In this document: one piece after another, positions 1 through 7,898 of the stretch
How positions within the stretch are numbered: position 1 is the first letter of the stretch
How the letters are laid out: each line of letters opens with the position of its first letter
Assembly: GCA_003217735.2 (NCBI GenBank)
Contig: CP031585.1
Location: 1,537,501 to 1,601,500, forward strand
Reading direction: 5' to 3'
Length of the DNA stretch: 64,000 nt
Source: Marinibacterium anthonyi
GTDB taxonomy: Bacteria > Pseudomonadota > Alphaproteobacteria > Rhodobacterales > Rhodobacteraceae
Translations under genes and position numbers: made by a program
The notes under the pieces: model-generated
Database searches by the model: none
What the model saw: only the letters and a program-made list of their open reading frames with translations
Told to the model about the DNA's origin: nothing

Positions 1-1311
1 GTCATCGCCACCGGCCGCCTGACCACCTTCCCGGGCCAGTCCAAGTACCAGATCGTCATCGAAGACATCCGCCCGGCGGGCGTCGGCGCGCTGATGGCAA
101 TGCTGGAAAAACGCAAGGCGGCGCTGGCGGCCGAAGGGCTGTTCGACGCCGCCCGCAAACGCCCGCTTCCTTTCCTTCCCGAGGTGATCGGCGTGATTAC
201 ATCGCCCTCGGGCGCGGTGATCCGCGACATCCTCCACCGCCTACGCGACCGGTTTCCGCGCAAGGTGCTGCTGTGGCCGGTGGTGGTGCAGGGCGACAGA
301 TGCGCGCCCGACGTGGTCCGCGCCATCGAAGGGTTCAACAGCCTGACCCCCGGCGGCGCGCTGCCCCGGCCCGACCTGCTGATCGTCGCCCGCGGCGGCG
401 GCTCGGTCGAAGACCTGTGGGGGTTCAACGAGGAAAGCGTCGTGCGCGCGGCGGCGGCCTCGCAGATCCCCCTGATCTCGGCGGTGGGGCACGAAACCGA
501 TACGACGCTGATCGATTATGCGTCAGACAAGCGCGCCCCGACGCCCACGGCTGCGGCGGAACTTGCGGTCCCGGTGCGGCTGGAACTCGTGGCCTGGACC
601 GATGATCAGGGCGCCCGGCTGACCCGCGCGCTTGGCACGGCCATCACCCAGCGCCGCCAGCGCCTCACCGATCTCTCCCGCGCCCTGCCACGCCCCGATG
701 CGCTGCTGGACGCCCCGCGCCAGCGACTCGACATCCTGTCAGACAAGCTCCCCTACGCCCTGAAAGCCGGCATCCAGCGCCGCCGCCTCGCACTCAGCGA
801 CACATCGGGCAGCCTCCGCCCGGCCGCCCTGCGCCGGCTCATCGCCGGCCAACGCGACACGCTCGACCGCCTGTCGGCCCGCCTGCTGCCCGCGCTCGAC
901 CGCGCCACCCGCCAGCGCCGGGCCGACTTCGACCACCGCGCCGCCCGCCTGCAACCCCGCCGGCTCAAATCCGAACACGAAGCCGCCGCCCGAGACTTCC
1001 GGCGCTTCTCCGACCGCCTTTCCGCCGCGGCCCTGTCCCAGATCGCCGACTGGCGCCGCCGCATCGACACCGCCGACCGCCTGCGCGAAACGCTCGGCTA
1101 CCGCGCCACGCTCGCACGCGGCTACGCGGTGGTGCGTTCGGGTGACGGGATCGTCACCACGACCCAAGCCGCCGCCCGCGCGTCCTCGCTCGAGATCGAA
1201 TTCGCCGATGGCCGTTTCACGCCCGGTTTCGCGACAGCGCCCAAGCCCGCCGCGAAACCAGCCCCGAAATCGAAAACGTCTGAGCCCTCAGACCAGGGAT
1301 CGCTGTTCTGA
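1..1311 (+). CDS. xseA: Exodeoxyribonuclease VII large subunit, 5' end outside window
   Basis: This is the large subunit of exonuclease VII, which degrades single-stranded DNA to oligonucleotides in DNA repair together with XseB. The frame is open from base 1 (VIATGRLTTFPGQSKYQIV), so the start and most of the N-terminal OB fold lie upstream; about 436 residues are visible. The conserved catalytic core is present: GVITSPSGAVIRDI, VARGGGSVEDLWGFNEE and SAVGHETDTTLIDYASD, followed by PTPTAAAE. An arginine-rich helical region follows, then the C-terminal motif LARGYAVV. A lysine- and proline-rich tail ends at the TGA at 1309-1311. A dispersed repeat element begins 12 bases after the stop. Confidence 0.96.
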   Translation, partial: VIATGRLTTFPGQSKYQIVIEDIRPAGVGALMAMLEKRKAALAAEGLFDAARKRPLPFLPEVIGVITSPSGAVIRDILHRLRDRFPRKVLLWPVVVQGDRCAPDVVRAIEGFNSLTPGGALPRPDLLIVARGGGSVEDLWGFNEESVVRAAAASQIPLISAVGHETDTTLIDYASDKRAPTPTAAAELAVPVRLELVAWTDDQGARLTRALGTAITQRRQRLTDLSRALPRPDALLDAPRQRLDILSDKLPYALKAGIQRRRLALSDTSGSLRPAALRRLIAGQRDTLDRLSARLLPALDRATRQRRADFDHRAARLQPRRLKSEHEAAARDFRRFSDRLSAAALSQIADWRRRIDTADRLRETLGYRATLARGYAVVRSGDGIVTTTQAAARASSLEIEFADGRFTPGFATAPKPAAKPAPKSKTSEPSDQGSLF

Positions 1312-1322
1312 AACCGCCCGCA

Positions 1323-1458
1323 GAGGTATTTATCTCCAAGAAGAAGCAGGACACGCCCATGTCTTCTTCTTGCGTGTCTTCTTCTTGCGTGTCTTCTTCT
1401 TGGTCCAAATACCCTCGGGGGTGAATTGGCCTTCAGGCCAAGAGGGGGCAGCGCCCCC
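1323..1458 (+). repeat. Full copy A of a dispersed 3'-intergenic palindromic element
   Basis: The left arm (1325-1346) reads GGTATTTATCTCC then AAGAAGAAG. The right arm (1393-1413) reads CTTCTTCTTGG then TCCAAATACC, which is its near inverted complement. The right arm runs into CCCTCGGGGG, then a GGCCTTCAGGCC palindrome and the hairpin GGGGGCAGCGCCCCC (1444-1458). A second copy with the same order lies at 61926-62031 on the other strand. Both copies lie just after a stop codon and read in the direction of the upstream gene. The role is unknown; it could act as a terminator or an mRNA 3'-end structure. Confidence 0.8.
1361..1405 (+). repeat. 15-bp tandem repeat, three units, inside element A
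   Basis: Three consecutive units of GTCTTCTTCTTGCGT start at 1361, 1376 and 1391; the third is altered at its last three bases. Only one equivalent unit is present in the matching element at 61926-62031, so this copy has expanded. Confidence 0.9.
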
Positions 1459-1475
1459 ATGCTGTCCCGATGAAC

Positions 1476-1871
1476 TCAGACGCCGATCTCGGGCCCGTAG
1501 CACAGCATGTCCTCACCGATGTCCTGCGCTTCGTAAAGCTCGCGCGTCTGCGGATCGTTCTCGAACCGTGCGATCAGGCCATTGGGGCCTTCGTAGAAGG
1601 TCCAGCACTGCGGGTCGGGCCGGTCATCGTAGAGGAAACAGATCTGGTCGCCTTCCTGGTACCACGTCCCGTCCTGGCACTTGCCGTCCAGGAACGACCA
1701 TATGACCCGGCGGTTGTCCAGGTAGCGTTCGACGCCGTAGGCCGCGCCGTCCGCGCCATAGAACAGGGTCTTGCCCCGGGTATACCTGTCGAAGGCCTCG
1801 GCCCCCATCGGGGTTTCGGCCGCCGCAGGCGCGGTCGCCAGAAGGCACAGAATCATCAGAGCGCGTATCAT
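1476..1871 (-). CDS. Small secreted protein of unknown function
   Basis: A protein of about 131 residues with a clear signal peptide (MIRALMILCLLATAPAAA, cleavage expected before ETP). The mature part is acidic and rich in aromatic residues and contains four cysteines, which could form disulfides in the periplasm. I recognise no catalytic motif. The start at 1871 was chosen because it puts the hydrophobic leader at the N-terminus; an in-frame codon at 1907 would add 12 residues without improving it. The gene is convergent with xseA, and element A lies between the two stops. Confidence 0.75.
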   Translation of the reverse strand: MIRALMILCLLATAPAAAETPMGAEAFDRYTRGKTLFYGADGAAYGVERYLDNRRVIWSFLDGKCQDGTWYQEGDQICFLYDDRPDPQCWTFYEGPNGLIARFENDPQTRELYEAQDIGEDMLCYGPEIGV

Positions 1872-2072
1872 GGCGCGACTCTGGCAGAACCGTTGACCGG
1901 CTTCCACCGCTGCCGGGCTCGGGCACGCCGGATCCGCGCCATCCTGCCGCCGATCCGCACATCATCCATGCCGCAGGACTTTCGTTGGGGTCGTTTTTGA
2001 CGGGGCCTTAAGGCATTGACCTCTATATCACGAAAACATCACGCAGACCGGTGGACGTGAGAGGAGGACGGA

Positions 2073-3800
2073 ATGGCACGCGACGAGCGCGACGGGCAGG
2101 GCGGCGGCAAGGGGCAGGGCGACGACAGGGGCAAGGGCGTCTGGAAATCGGGCAAGGGCAAGGGGCGTGGCACGCCCAAGGGCCGCCAGCTTGACGATGA
2201 CGCCTGGGCACAGGTCCGGGCGCTGCTGGGCGACCGACCGCGCCGGCGCGACCTGCTGATCGAATTCCTGCACCTGGTCCAGGACCGGTATGGCTGTCTG
2301 TCGGCCGGGCATCTGCGCGCGCTGGCCGAGGAACTGCGCCTGTCCATGGCCGAGGTCCACGAGGTCGCGACCTTCTACGCCCATTTCGACGTGGTGAAGG
2401 AAGGCGAGGCGCCGCCGCCGGCTTTGACCATCCGGGTTTGCGAGTCCCTCTCCTGCGAACTGGAGGGCGCCCAACAGCTCAGGGTCGCGCTGCAAGACGG
2501 GCTCGACCCCGCCCGGGTCCGTATCCTGCGCGCGCCCTGCATGGGCCGTTGCGACACCGCCCCGGTGCTTGAGGTCGGGCACAACCACATCGACCACGCC
2601 ACGCCGGACAAGGTGCACGCGGCCATTGCCGCCAATGACACCCATGCGCATGTGCCGGAGTACGAAACGCTCGTCGCCTACCGCGCCGGCGGCGGGTACG
2701 AGACGCTGACGCGCCTGCGCAAAAGCGGCGACTGGGAGGAGGTGCAGGACACGATCCTCAAGGCCGGGCTGCGCGGCCTTGGCGGCGCGGGCTTCCCGTC
2801 GGGGCGCAAATGGGGCTTCGTGCGCCACAACCCCGGTCCCCGCTACCTGGCCGTCAACGGGGACGAGGGCGAGCCCGGCACGTTCAAGGACCGCTTCTAC
2901 CTGGAACGCCAGCCGCATTTGTTCCTTGAAGGCATGCTGATCGCCGCCTGGGCGGTCGAGGCGCAGACCTGCTTCATCTACATGCGCGACGAATACCCGG
3001 CCGTGCTGGACATCCTGCGCCGGGAGATCGCCGCGCTTGAGGACGCCGGGATCGTCGCCAGGGGGTACATCGACCTGCGCCGAGGGGCAGGGGCCTATAT
3101 CTGCGGCGAGGAAAGCGCGATGATCGAATCGATCGAAGGCAAGCGCGGCATGCCCCGTCATCGCCCGCCCTTCGTCGCCCAGGTCGGCATCTTCGGCCGC
3201 CCCACGCTGGTCCACAATGTCGAGACGCTGAAATGGGTCGCCCGCATCCTGCGCGAGGGCCCGCAGATCTTTACCGACGTGCAGCGCAACGGGCGCACCG
3301 GCCTGCGGTCCTATTCCATCTCGGGCCGGGTCAAACGTCCCGGCGTGCACCTGCTGCCGGCCGGGTCCACCATCCTCGACCTGATCGACGCCGCCGGCGG
3401 CATGCGCGATGGCCACACCTTCAAGGCCTACCAGCCCGGTGGCCCCTCGGCCGGCCTGCTGCCCGCGCGCCTTGACGACGTGCCGATGGATTTCGACGAA
3501 CTGCAGGCCCACGGCACCTTCATCGGGTCCGCCGCCGTGGTGATCCTGTCCGACCAGGACAGCGCCCGCGCCGCCGCGCTGAACATGCTGCGCTTCTTCG
3601 AGGATGAAAGTTGCGGTCAATGCACGCCCTGCCGGGTCGGATGCGAAAAGGCGGTCAAGCTGATGCAGGCCGACCATTGGGACCAGCCCTTGCTGGAGGC
3701 GCTGTGCACCACCATGGCCGATGCGTCCATCTGCGGGCTGGGCCAGGCGGCGCCGAACCCGATCCGGCTGACCATGACGCACTTCCCCGACGAGGTCTGA
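2073..3800 (+). CDS. NuoE-NuoF fusion, NADH-binding flavoprotein (formate dehydrogenase beta-type)
   Basis: A 575-residue fusion of a NuoE-like thioredoxin-fold [2Fe-2S] domain and a NuoF-like NADH/FMN domain. NuoE ligands are Cys123 and Cys128 (CESLSC) and Cys156 and Cys160 (CMGRC). NuoF has GLRGLGGAGFPSG (about 232-244), NGDEGEPGTFKDR, GAYICGEESA and the [4Fe-4S] motif CGQCTPC (about 514-520) with a distant Cys near 554. Such fusions usually pass electrons between NAD and a molybdenum formate dehydrogenase alpha subunit, but no alpha subunit adjoins it here; ftsY follows. The first 40 residues are an unusual Gly/Lys/Arg-rich tail. A strong GAGGAGG precedes the ATG. Confidence 0.88.
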   Translation: MARDERDGQGGGKGQGDDRGKGVWKSGKGKGRGTPKGRQLDDDAWAQVRALLGDRPRRRDLLIEFLHLVQDRYGCLSAGHLRALAEELRLSMAEVHEVATFYAHFDVVKEGEAPPPALTIRVCESLSCELEGAQQLRVALQDGLDPARVRILRAPCMGRCDTAPVLEVGHNHIDHATPDKVHAAIAANDTHAHVPEYETLVAYRAGGGYETLTRLRKSGDWEEVQDTILKAGLRGLGGAGFPSGRKWGFVRHNPGPRYLAVNGDEGEPGTFKDRFYLERQPHLFLEGMLIAAWAVEAQTCFIYMRDEYPAVLDILRREIAALEDAGIVARGYIDLRRGAGAYICGEESAMIESIEGKRGMPRHRPPFVAQVGIFGRPTLVHNVETLKWVARILREGPQIFTDVQRNGRTGLRSYSISGRVKRPGVHLLPAGSTILDLIDAAGGMRDGHTFKAYQPGGPSAGLLPARLDDVPMDFDELQAHGTFIGSAAVVILSDQDSARAAALNMLRFFEDESCGQCTPCRVGCEKAVKLMQADHWDQPLLEALCTTMADASICGLGQAAPNPIRLTMTHFPDEV

Positions 3801-3871
3801 CAGGCGCCGGCCGGCCTTCCATCCCCGCGCATTCCGCATTAGGTGAAGGAAACACGCGCGGAGGCCGCCCC

Positions 3872-5017
3872 ATGGCATTTTTCTCGAAACTCAAGGACCG
3901 GCTGTTCAAATCCTCCTCCAAGCTCGGGGAAGGGCTGGACGCGATTGTCGAAGACGGCGCCGACGCGCCCGCCGCGCTCCAGCCGCCCGAAACCGCATCC
4001 GAAACCGCACCCGAACCGCAGGCCCCCATCGCGCCCGATCCCGTCGGCGAACCCGCCGCCCGACCCGTCACTCCGGCCCCTGCGGCCGACCCGACGCCCG
4101 TTGCGGACACCGCCGCCGCGCCGGAGGAACAGGGCGGCCCGGGTCTCCTTGGCCGTCTCTTCAAGGCAGAGTCCGCCGCCCCCCGCCGCACCCTTGACGA
4201 CGACATGCTCGAACAGCTCGAAGAACTGCTGATCAGCGCCGACATGGGCGTCGACACCGCCCTGCGCGTCACCGCCAACATCGCCGAAGGCCGCTATGGC
4301 AAGCGCGTCTCGACCGAGGAGATAAAGCGTCTCCTTGCCGCGGAAATCGCCCGCATCATGGATCCCGTCGCCCGCCCCATGCCGCTGTATCCCAAGCGCC
4401 CGCAAGTGGTGCTGGTGGTGGGCGTCAACGGATCGGGCAAGACGACGACCATCGGCAAGCTCGCCAGCCAGTTCCGCGCCGCCGGCAAATCCGTGGTCAT
4501 CGCCGCCGGCGACACGTTCCGCGCGGCCGCCGTCGAACAGCTTCAGGTCTGGGGCGACCGCGCCGGCGTGCCGGTGCTGACCGCGCCCGAAGGGTCGGAC
4601 CCCGCCAGCCTCGCCTTCGACGCCATGACCAAGGCCGAAGCCGACGGCGCCGACCTGCTGATGATCGACACCGCAGGCCGGCTGCAGAACCGCGCCGACC
4701 TGATGGAGGAACTGGCCAAGATCGTCCGCGTCATCCGCAAGAAGGACCCCGACGCCCCCCACAACACCCTGCTGGTGCTGGACGCCACCACCGGCCAGAA
4801 CGCGCTGTCCCAGGTGGAAACCTTCAAATCCATGGCCGATGTCACCGGCCTGGTGATGACCAAGCTCGACGGCACCGCGCGCGGCGGCGTTCTGGTCGCG
4901 CTGGCCGACAGGTTCGGCCTGCCGATCCACGCCATCGGCGTCGGCGAACAGATCGACGACCTTGCCCCCTTCGACCCCGAAGACTTCGCCGCCGCCCTCA
5001 CAGGTCTTGGCCGCTGA
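3872..5017 (+). CDS. ftsY: Signal recognition particle receptor FtsY
   Basis: The SRP receptor GTPase docks SRP-ribosome complexes at the inner membrane for co-translational insertion. The protein has 381 residues. The first 110 or so form an acidic, Pro/Ala/Glu-rich A-domain, followed by the N and G domains. The GTPase motifs are G1 [14 protein letters not shown] (near 184), [18 protein letters not shown] (near 266) and [10 protein letters not shown] (near 330). The start is [17 protein letters not shown] at 3872, the typical amphipathic beginning; the frame is open further upstream, but there it overlaps the preceding gene. It heads a cluster with an EamA transporter and yciB. Confidence 0.97.
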   Translation: MAFFSKLKDRLFKSSSKLGEGLDAIVEDGADAPAALQPPETASETAPEPQAPIAPDPVGEPAARPVTPAPAADPTPVADTAAAPEEQGGPGLLGRLFKAESAAPRRTLDDDMLEQLEELLISADMGVDTALRVTANIAEGRYGKRVSTEEIKRLLAAEIARIMDPVARPMPLYPKRPQVVLVVGVNGSGKTTTIGKLASQFRAAGKSVVIAAGDTFRAAAVEQLQVWGDRAGVPVLTAPEGSDPASLAFDAMTKAEADGADLLMIDTAGRLQNRADLMEELAKIVRVIRKKDPDAPHNTLLVLDATTGQNALSQVETFKSMADVTGLVMTKLDGTARGGVLVALADRFGLPIHAIGVGEQIDDLAPFDPEDFAAALTGLGR

Positions 5018-5028
5018 CACGAATGCAC

Positions 5029-5080
5029 TTCTTTCTCTTTGAAAGTACCCCTCGGGGGTCCGGGGGTGGAAAACCCCCGG
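5029..5080 (+). terminator. Half copy B of the dispersed element plus hairpin after ftsY
   Basis: CTTCTTTCTCTTTGAAAG runs into TACCCCTCGGGGG (5029-5058), a variant of the right arm of elements A and F. A strong hairpin follows directly: CCGGGGGT, loop GGAAA, ACCCCCGG (5060-5080). There is no long T tract. It begins 12 bases after the ftsY stop, in the same orientation relative to the upstream gene as the full copies. Confidence 0.55.
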
Positions 5081-5097
5081 CGGCCCGCCACATGCGC

Positions 5098-5144
5098 CAG
5101 GGTCGGGGCCAGGACCAGGACCAGGGCCAGGGGCGGGGCCAGGG
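5098..5144 (+). repeat. 6-bp purine-rich tandem repeat at a translation start
   Basis: Degenerate repeats of CCAGGA, CCAGGG and GGGGCCAGG run up to four bases before the ATG at 5148. They occupy the position of the ribosome-binding site of the following gene, and AGGG within the last unit is the only plausible Shine-Dalgarno sequence. Confidence 0.8.
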
Positions 5145-5147
5145 CGC

Positions 5148-6050
5148 ATGACCCAATGGCTTCTCAGCCTCGAAGGCACCGAAACCGGGCACGACCTGGC
5201 CCTGATCCTCGCGCTTACCGCCGCCTTCCTGCACGCCGTCTTCGGCGCCCTGCAAAAAGGCCGGCACGACCCCTGGCTGACACGGGGCGCCATCGATATC
5301 TGCCTGATCCTGCTGTCGCTGCCGATCTGCCTCTTCCTTGTCCCGCGCCCCGAAGGCTGGGCCTGGGCGATCCTGGCGGGCTCGCTGGGGATCCACTTCG
5401 TCTACAAGCTCGGCATGGCGCTGGCCTATGAACGGGGCGCCTTTACCGTCGTCTACCCGGTGGTGCGCGGCACCGGCCCGCTGTTCACCGTGCTGGGCGC
5501 CTGGGCCCTGTTCGGAGAGGTCTTCGCCCCCGCCCAATGGCTTGGCATCGCGGTGCTGCTGGCGGGCATCTTCGGGCTGGCGGTCTACAACCTCATCCAC
5601 ATCAAACTGAACCGCCACACGCTGGTGCCGGCGCTGTGGCTGGCGGTCGGCACCGGGGCGATGGTGGCGCTGTACACCACCTACGACGCCTACGGCATCC
5701 GCTACACGCCCTCTCCCTTCACCTTCCTCGCCTGGTTCTTCCTGATCACGGCAGTCGACTTCCCGATCATCGCCTTCATCCGCTATCGCCGGATGGACAA
5801 CCCGCCCGCGCTGAAACCGCTGTTCACCCGCGGCCTGATCGGCGCCTTCGTCGCGTTCGGCAGCTTCGGGTCCGTCATGATGGCCACGCGGCTGGACAAG
5901 GTCGGCGAAGCCGCCGTCCTGCGCGAGACATCGACCGTATTCGCGGCACTGATCGGCTGGCTGGTGCTGAAGGAAACCGTCGGACCCCGCCGCATCGCGC
6001 TCATGAGCTTGATCGCGCTGGGGGCCGTGATAGTGGAACTGGGCGGATAA
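5148..6050 (+). CDS. EamA/DMT-family inner-membrane transporter
   Basis: A 300-residue hydrophobic protein with about ten transmembrane segments arranged as two EamA repeats (roughly 17-145 and 160-298). The first repeat ends in VVYPVVRGTGPLF and the second in VLRETSTVFAALIGWLVLKE, the usual positions of the family signature. Members export or exchange small metabolites; the substrate cannot be read from sequence. It lies between ftsY and yciB on the same strand, with 18 bases to yciB, so co-transcription is likely. The ribosome-binding region consists of short tandem repeats. Confidence 0.9.
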   Translation: MTQWLLSLEGTETGHDLALILALTAAFLHAVFGALQKGRHDPWLTRGAIDICLILLSLPICLFLVPRPEGWAWAILAGSLGIHFVYKLGMALAYERGAFTVVYPVVRGTGPLFTVLGAWALFGEVFAPAQWLGIAVLLAGIFGLAVYNLIHIKLNRHTLVPALWLAVGTGAMVALYTTYDAYGIRYTPSPFTFLAWFFLITAVDFPIIAFIRYRRMDNPPALKPLFTRGLIGAFVAFGSFGSVMMATRLDKVGEAAVLRETSTVFAALIGWLVLKETVGPRRIALMSLIALGAVIVELGG

Positions 6051-6068
6051 CCCATACAGGACCGAAAC

Positions 6069-6686
6069 ATGGCCGAAACGCAGGAAAAACACATCAACCC
6101 GATCCTCAAGCAGGTTCTGGAACTGGGCCCTACAATTGCCTTCTTCCTGATCTACCTGCGCCTGAAGGAACAGACCTTCACCTGGGGCGGGACCGATTAT
6201 TCCGGCTTCATCGTCGCCACGATCCTGTTCGTGCCGATCCTGCTGATCGCCATGGGCATCCTGTGGAAACTGACCGGCACGCTGTCGCGCCTGCAGATCT
6301 TCACCGCGATCATCGTGATCTTCTTCGGCGGGCTGACGGCCTATTTCAACGACGAACGGTTCTTCAAGATGAAGACCACCATCGTGTACGGCGTCTTCGC
6401 GACCCTGCTGGGCATCGGCCTGCTGCAGGGTAAATCCTACCTCGCCTACATCCTGAACGAGATGATGCCGATGAAGGAACAAGGCTGGATGATCCTGACC
6501 CGGCGGCTGTTCGTCGTGTTCCTGGTCCTTGGCATCGGCAATGAAATCGTTTGGCGGACCATGTCGACCGACGCCTGGGTCAAGATCGAAACCTTCGGCT
6601 TCCCGATCCTGCTGTTCGGCTTCCTGTGGTGGCAGATTATCGCGCTGCAACGGTACCTGATCCTTCCGCCCGAAGAGCAGAAGTAA
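6069..6686 (+). CDS. yciB: Inner-membrane-spanning protein YciB (septation protein A family)
   Basis: A 205-residue polytopic protein with five to six membrane segments. Family features include the N-terminal INPILKQVLELGPTIAFF, the polar AYFNDERFFKMKTT loop and LLGIGLLQGKSYLAYIL, and the late GIGNEIVWRTMSTDAWVKIE, close to the GNEIVWR/WVxFK segment of YciB proteins. In enterobacteria YciB influences septation and envelope integrity; the molecular activity is unsettled. It is downstream of and probably co-transcribed with the EamA gene. The ATG at 6069 follows ACAGGACCGAAAC, a weak but adequate ribosome-binding site. Confidence 0.92.
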   Translation: MAETQEKHINPILKQVLELGPTIAFFLIYLRLKEQTFTWGGTDYSGFIVATILFVPILLIAMGILWKLTGTLSRLQIFTAIIVIFFGGLTAYFNDERFFKMKTTIVYGVFATLLGIGLLQGKSYLAYILNEMMPMKEQGWMILTRRLFVVFLVLGIGNEIVWRTMSTDAWVKIETFGFPILLFGFLWWQIIALQRYLILPPEEQK

Positions 6687-6706
6687 ACCAGGAAGAAGGC
6701 CCTGGC

Positions 6707-7633
6707 TCAGGCGTTCTGAAGGAACGGCAGCTGCGCCCGCAGGGCAGGGCGCACCAGCAGCCGCGACCAGCGCGGGTCGGGCTGGCGGGGCATGCCCTGG
6801 CGCAGCACCTGCAGCGGCAGCCGTTCGGGATGGCGCAGCAATTCGTTGTAGAACCGCAGGATGCCGGGCCGCGTGTAGCTGGACCAGTGACAGACGCGGC
6901 GGTCGGGCCGCGCGATCGGATGGCCCAGCCGGTCCAGGAAATCCAGCGTGTCGGGGCAGTCGATCTGCACCGTCACCGCATTGGGCGCCTCCAGCCCGTG
7001 GCCGATCGACCGGTCACCGGGGGTCGGCGGGCTGATCAGCCGTTCGAAGAGAAAGTCGAACGTGTCGTTTTCCCGGCTGACGATATTGAAGACCTCGGTG
7101 CGCCGCCCGGCCGGCGTGTCCAGCGCCGCCTGCGCGCGGCCCTGGTAACAGGCGCCGGTCATCGACACGATCCGGTCGATGGCCCCGGGGCGCAGATGGC
7201 CCAGGGCCTCGAACGCCACCTCGGTCCCCATGGAATGCGACAGCACGTGCAGCGGCCGGCCCGGGTTGACCCGGTGCAACCGGTCGATCACCCCGGCCAG
7301 CGCAACCCCCGCCGCCTGCGCGGTCTTCTGCGCCGTCCAAAGCGCCCCGCGCGCGTTCCACCCGAACGCCACGCCCAGACCTTCGTCGCCATGCCCCGCG
7401 CCGAACCCCAGCCGGCGCGGCCAGCTCTGCATCCGGATGTCCGACGTGTTGGGATGCAGCGACAGGATGCGGCGGTGCGGGCAATGGTCGGGATGGCCGG
7501 GCTGGTACTTGTAGCCGTGGATCATCACGATCACCGGGCCGGCGCCGTCGGCGTCTGCCGTGAAATCGGGCAGGACATCGCCGCGTCCGGGGACGATGCG
7601 GTCAGTCCGGGCATTGATCCTGATCATGGGCAT
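6707..7633 (-). CDS. Alpha/beta hydrolase, lipase-like
   Basis: A 308-residue alpha/beta hydrolase. The oxyanion-hole region is VIVMIHGYKYQPG (about 34-46) and the nucleophile elbow is LSHSMGTEVAF, which fits G-x-S-x-G with His in place of the first variable residue. A cap-like segment with ENDTFDFLFER follows, then a C-terminal His in VCHWSS that could complete the triad. No signal peptide is seen, so a cytoplasmic location is likely. The substrate is unknown. GAGG lies about 9 bases before the ATG at 7633; a second Met two residues later is an alternative. The gene is convergent with yciB, with 20 bases between the stops. Confidence 0.8.
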   Translation of the reverse strand: MPMIRINARTDRIVPGRGDVLPDFTADADGAGPVIVMIHGYKYQPGHPDHCPHRRILSLHPNTSDIRMQSWPRRLGFGAGHGDEGLGVAFGWNARGALWTAQKTAQAAGVALAGVIDRLHRVNPGRPLHVLSHSMGTEVAFEALGHLRPGAIDRIVSMTGACYQGRAQAALDTPAGRRTEVFNIVSRENDTFDFLFERLISPPTPGDRSIGHGLEAPNAVTVQIDCPDTLDFLDRLGHPIARPDRRVCHWSSYTRPGILRFYNELLRHPERLPLQVLRQGMPRQPDPRWSRLLVRPALRAQLPFLQNA

Positions 7634-7764
7634 GGCAGCGCCTCACACAAGATGTGGTAGCTGGTCTATGTCCCATGCGTATGACCGGGGCGTGAAGCTT
7701 CGGTTACATGACCGTGACGGTCCTTGACCTGTTGCAACATGAGGATTATGGGCAACATCACGAG

Positions 7765-7819
7765 TTGTGGCGATTTGTTCACCGGATTGCGGGCCACGTT
7801 AAACATTCCGCTAAAGAGG
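7765..7819 (+). ncRNA. SAM-II riboswitch upstream of metZ
   Basis: The sequence carries the conserved core of SAM-II (metA-type) RNAs. The P1 stem is GTGG (7767-7770) with CCAC (7794-7797). The conserved loop CGATTTG follows, then GGATTGC, GTTAAA after P1, and GCTAAAGAGG. The pseudoknot helix CGGA (7783-7786) with TCCG (7807-7810) is perfect. It lies about 80 bases before a sulfhydrylase of methionine synthesis, the usual target of this alphaproteobacterial riboswitch. Confidence 0.9.
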
Positions 7820-7820
7820 T

Positions 7821-7864
7821 CAGACGAAAGACCCCTTTCGCTTGGCCGCGTCTGGGGTTTTTTT
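7821..7864 (+). terminator. Intrinsic terminator-like hairpin between the riboswitch and metZ
   Basis: CAGACG (7821-7826) pairs with CGTCTG (7849-7854), with an inner CGAAAG/CTTTCG helix, followed by GGGTTTTTTT. An alternative helix of AAAGACCCC with GGGGTTTTT is also possible. The hairpin lies between the aptamer and the coding region, so it could be an attenuator. Confidence 0.75.
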
Positions 7865-7898
7865 GTCGAGCCCGTCAGGAAGGGCCGGAAGGAATGAC

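Noticed and set aside
1217-1408. Small acidic protein with EEDTQ repeats
   Set aside because: The repeats are only the translation of the 15-base tandem units of the intergenic element; there is no ribosome-binding site.
2028-3878. 616-codon minus-strand frame opposite the NuoE-NuoF fusion
   Set aside because: Same shadow effect; the plus-strand frame has all cofactor motifs and a strong ribosome-binding site.
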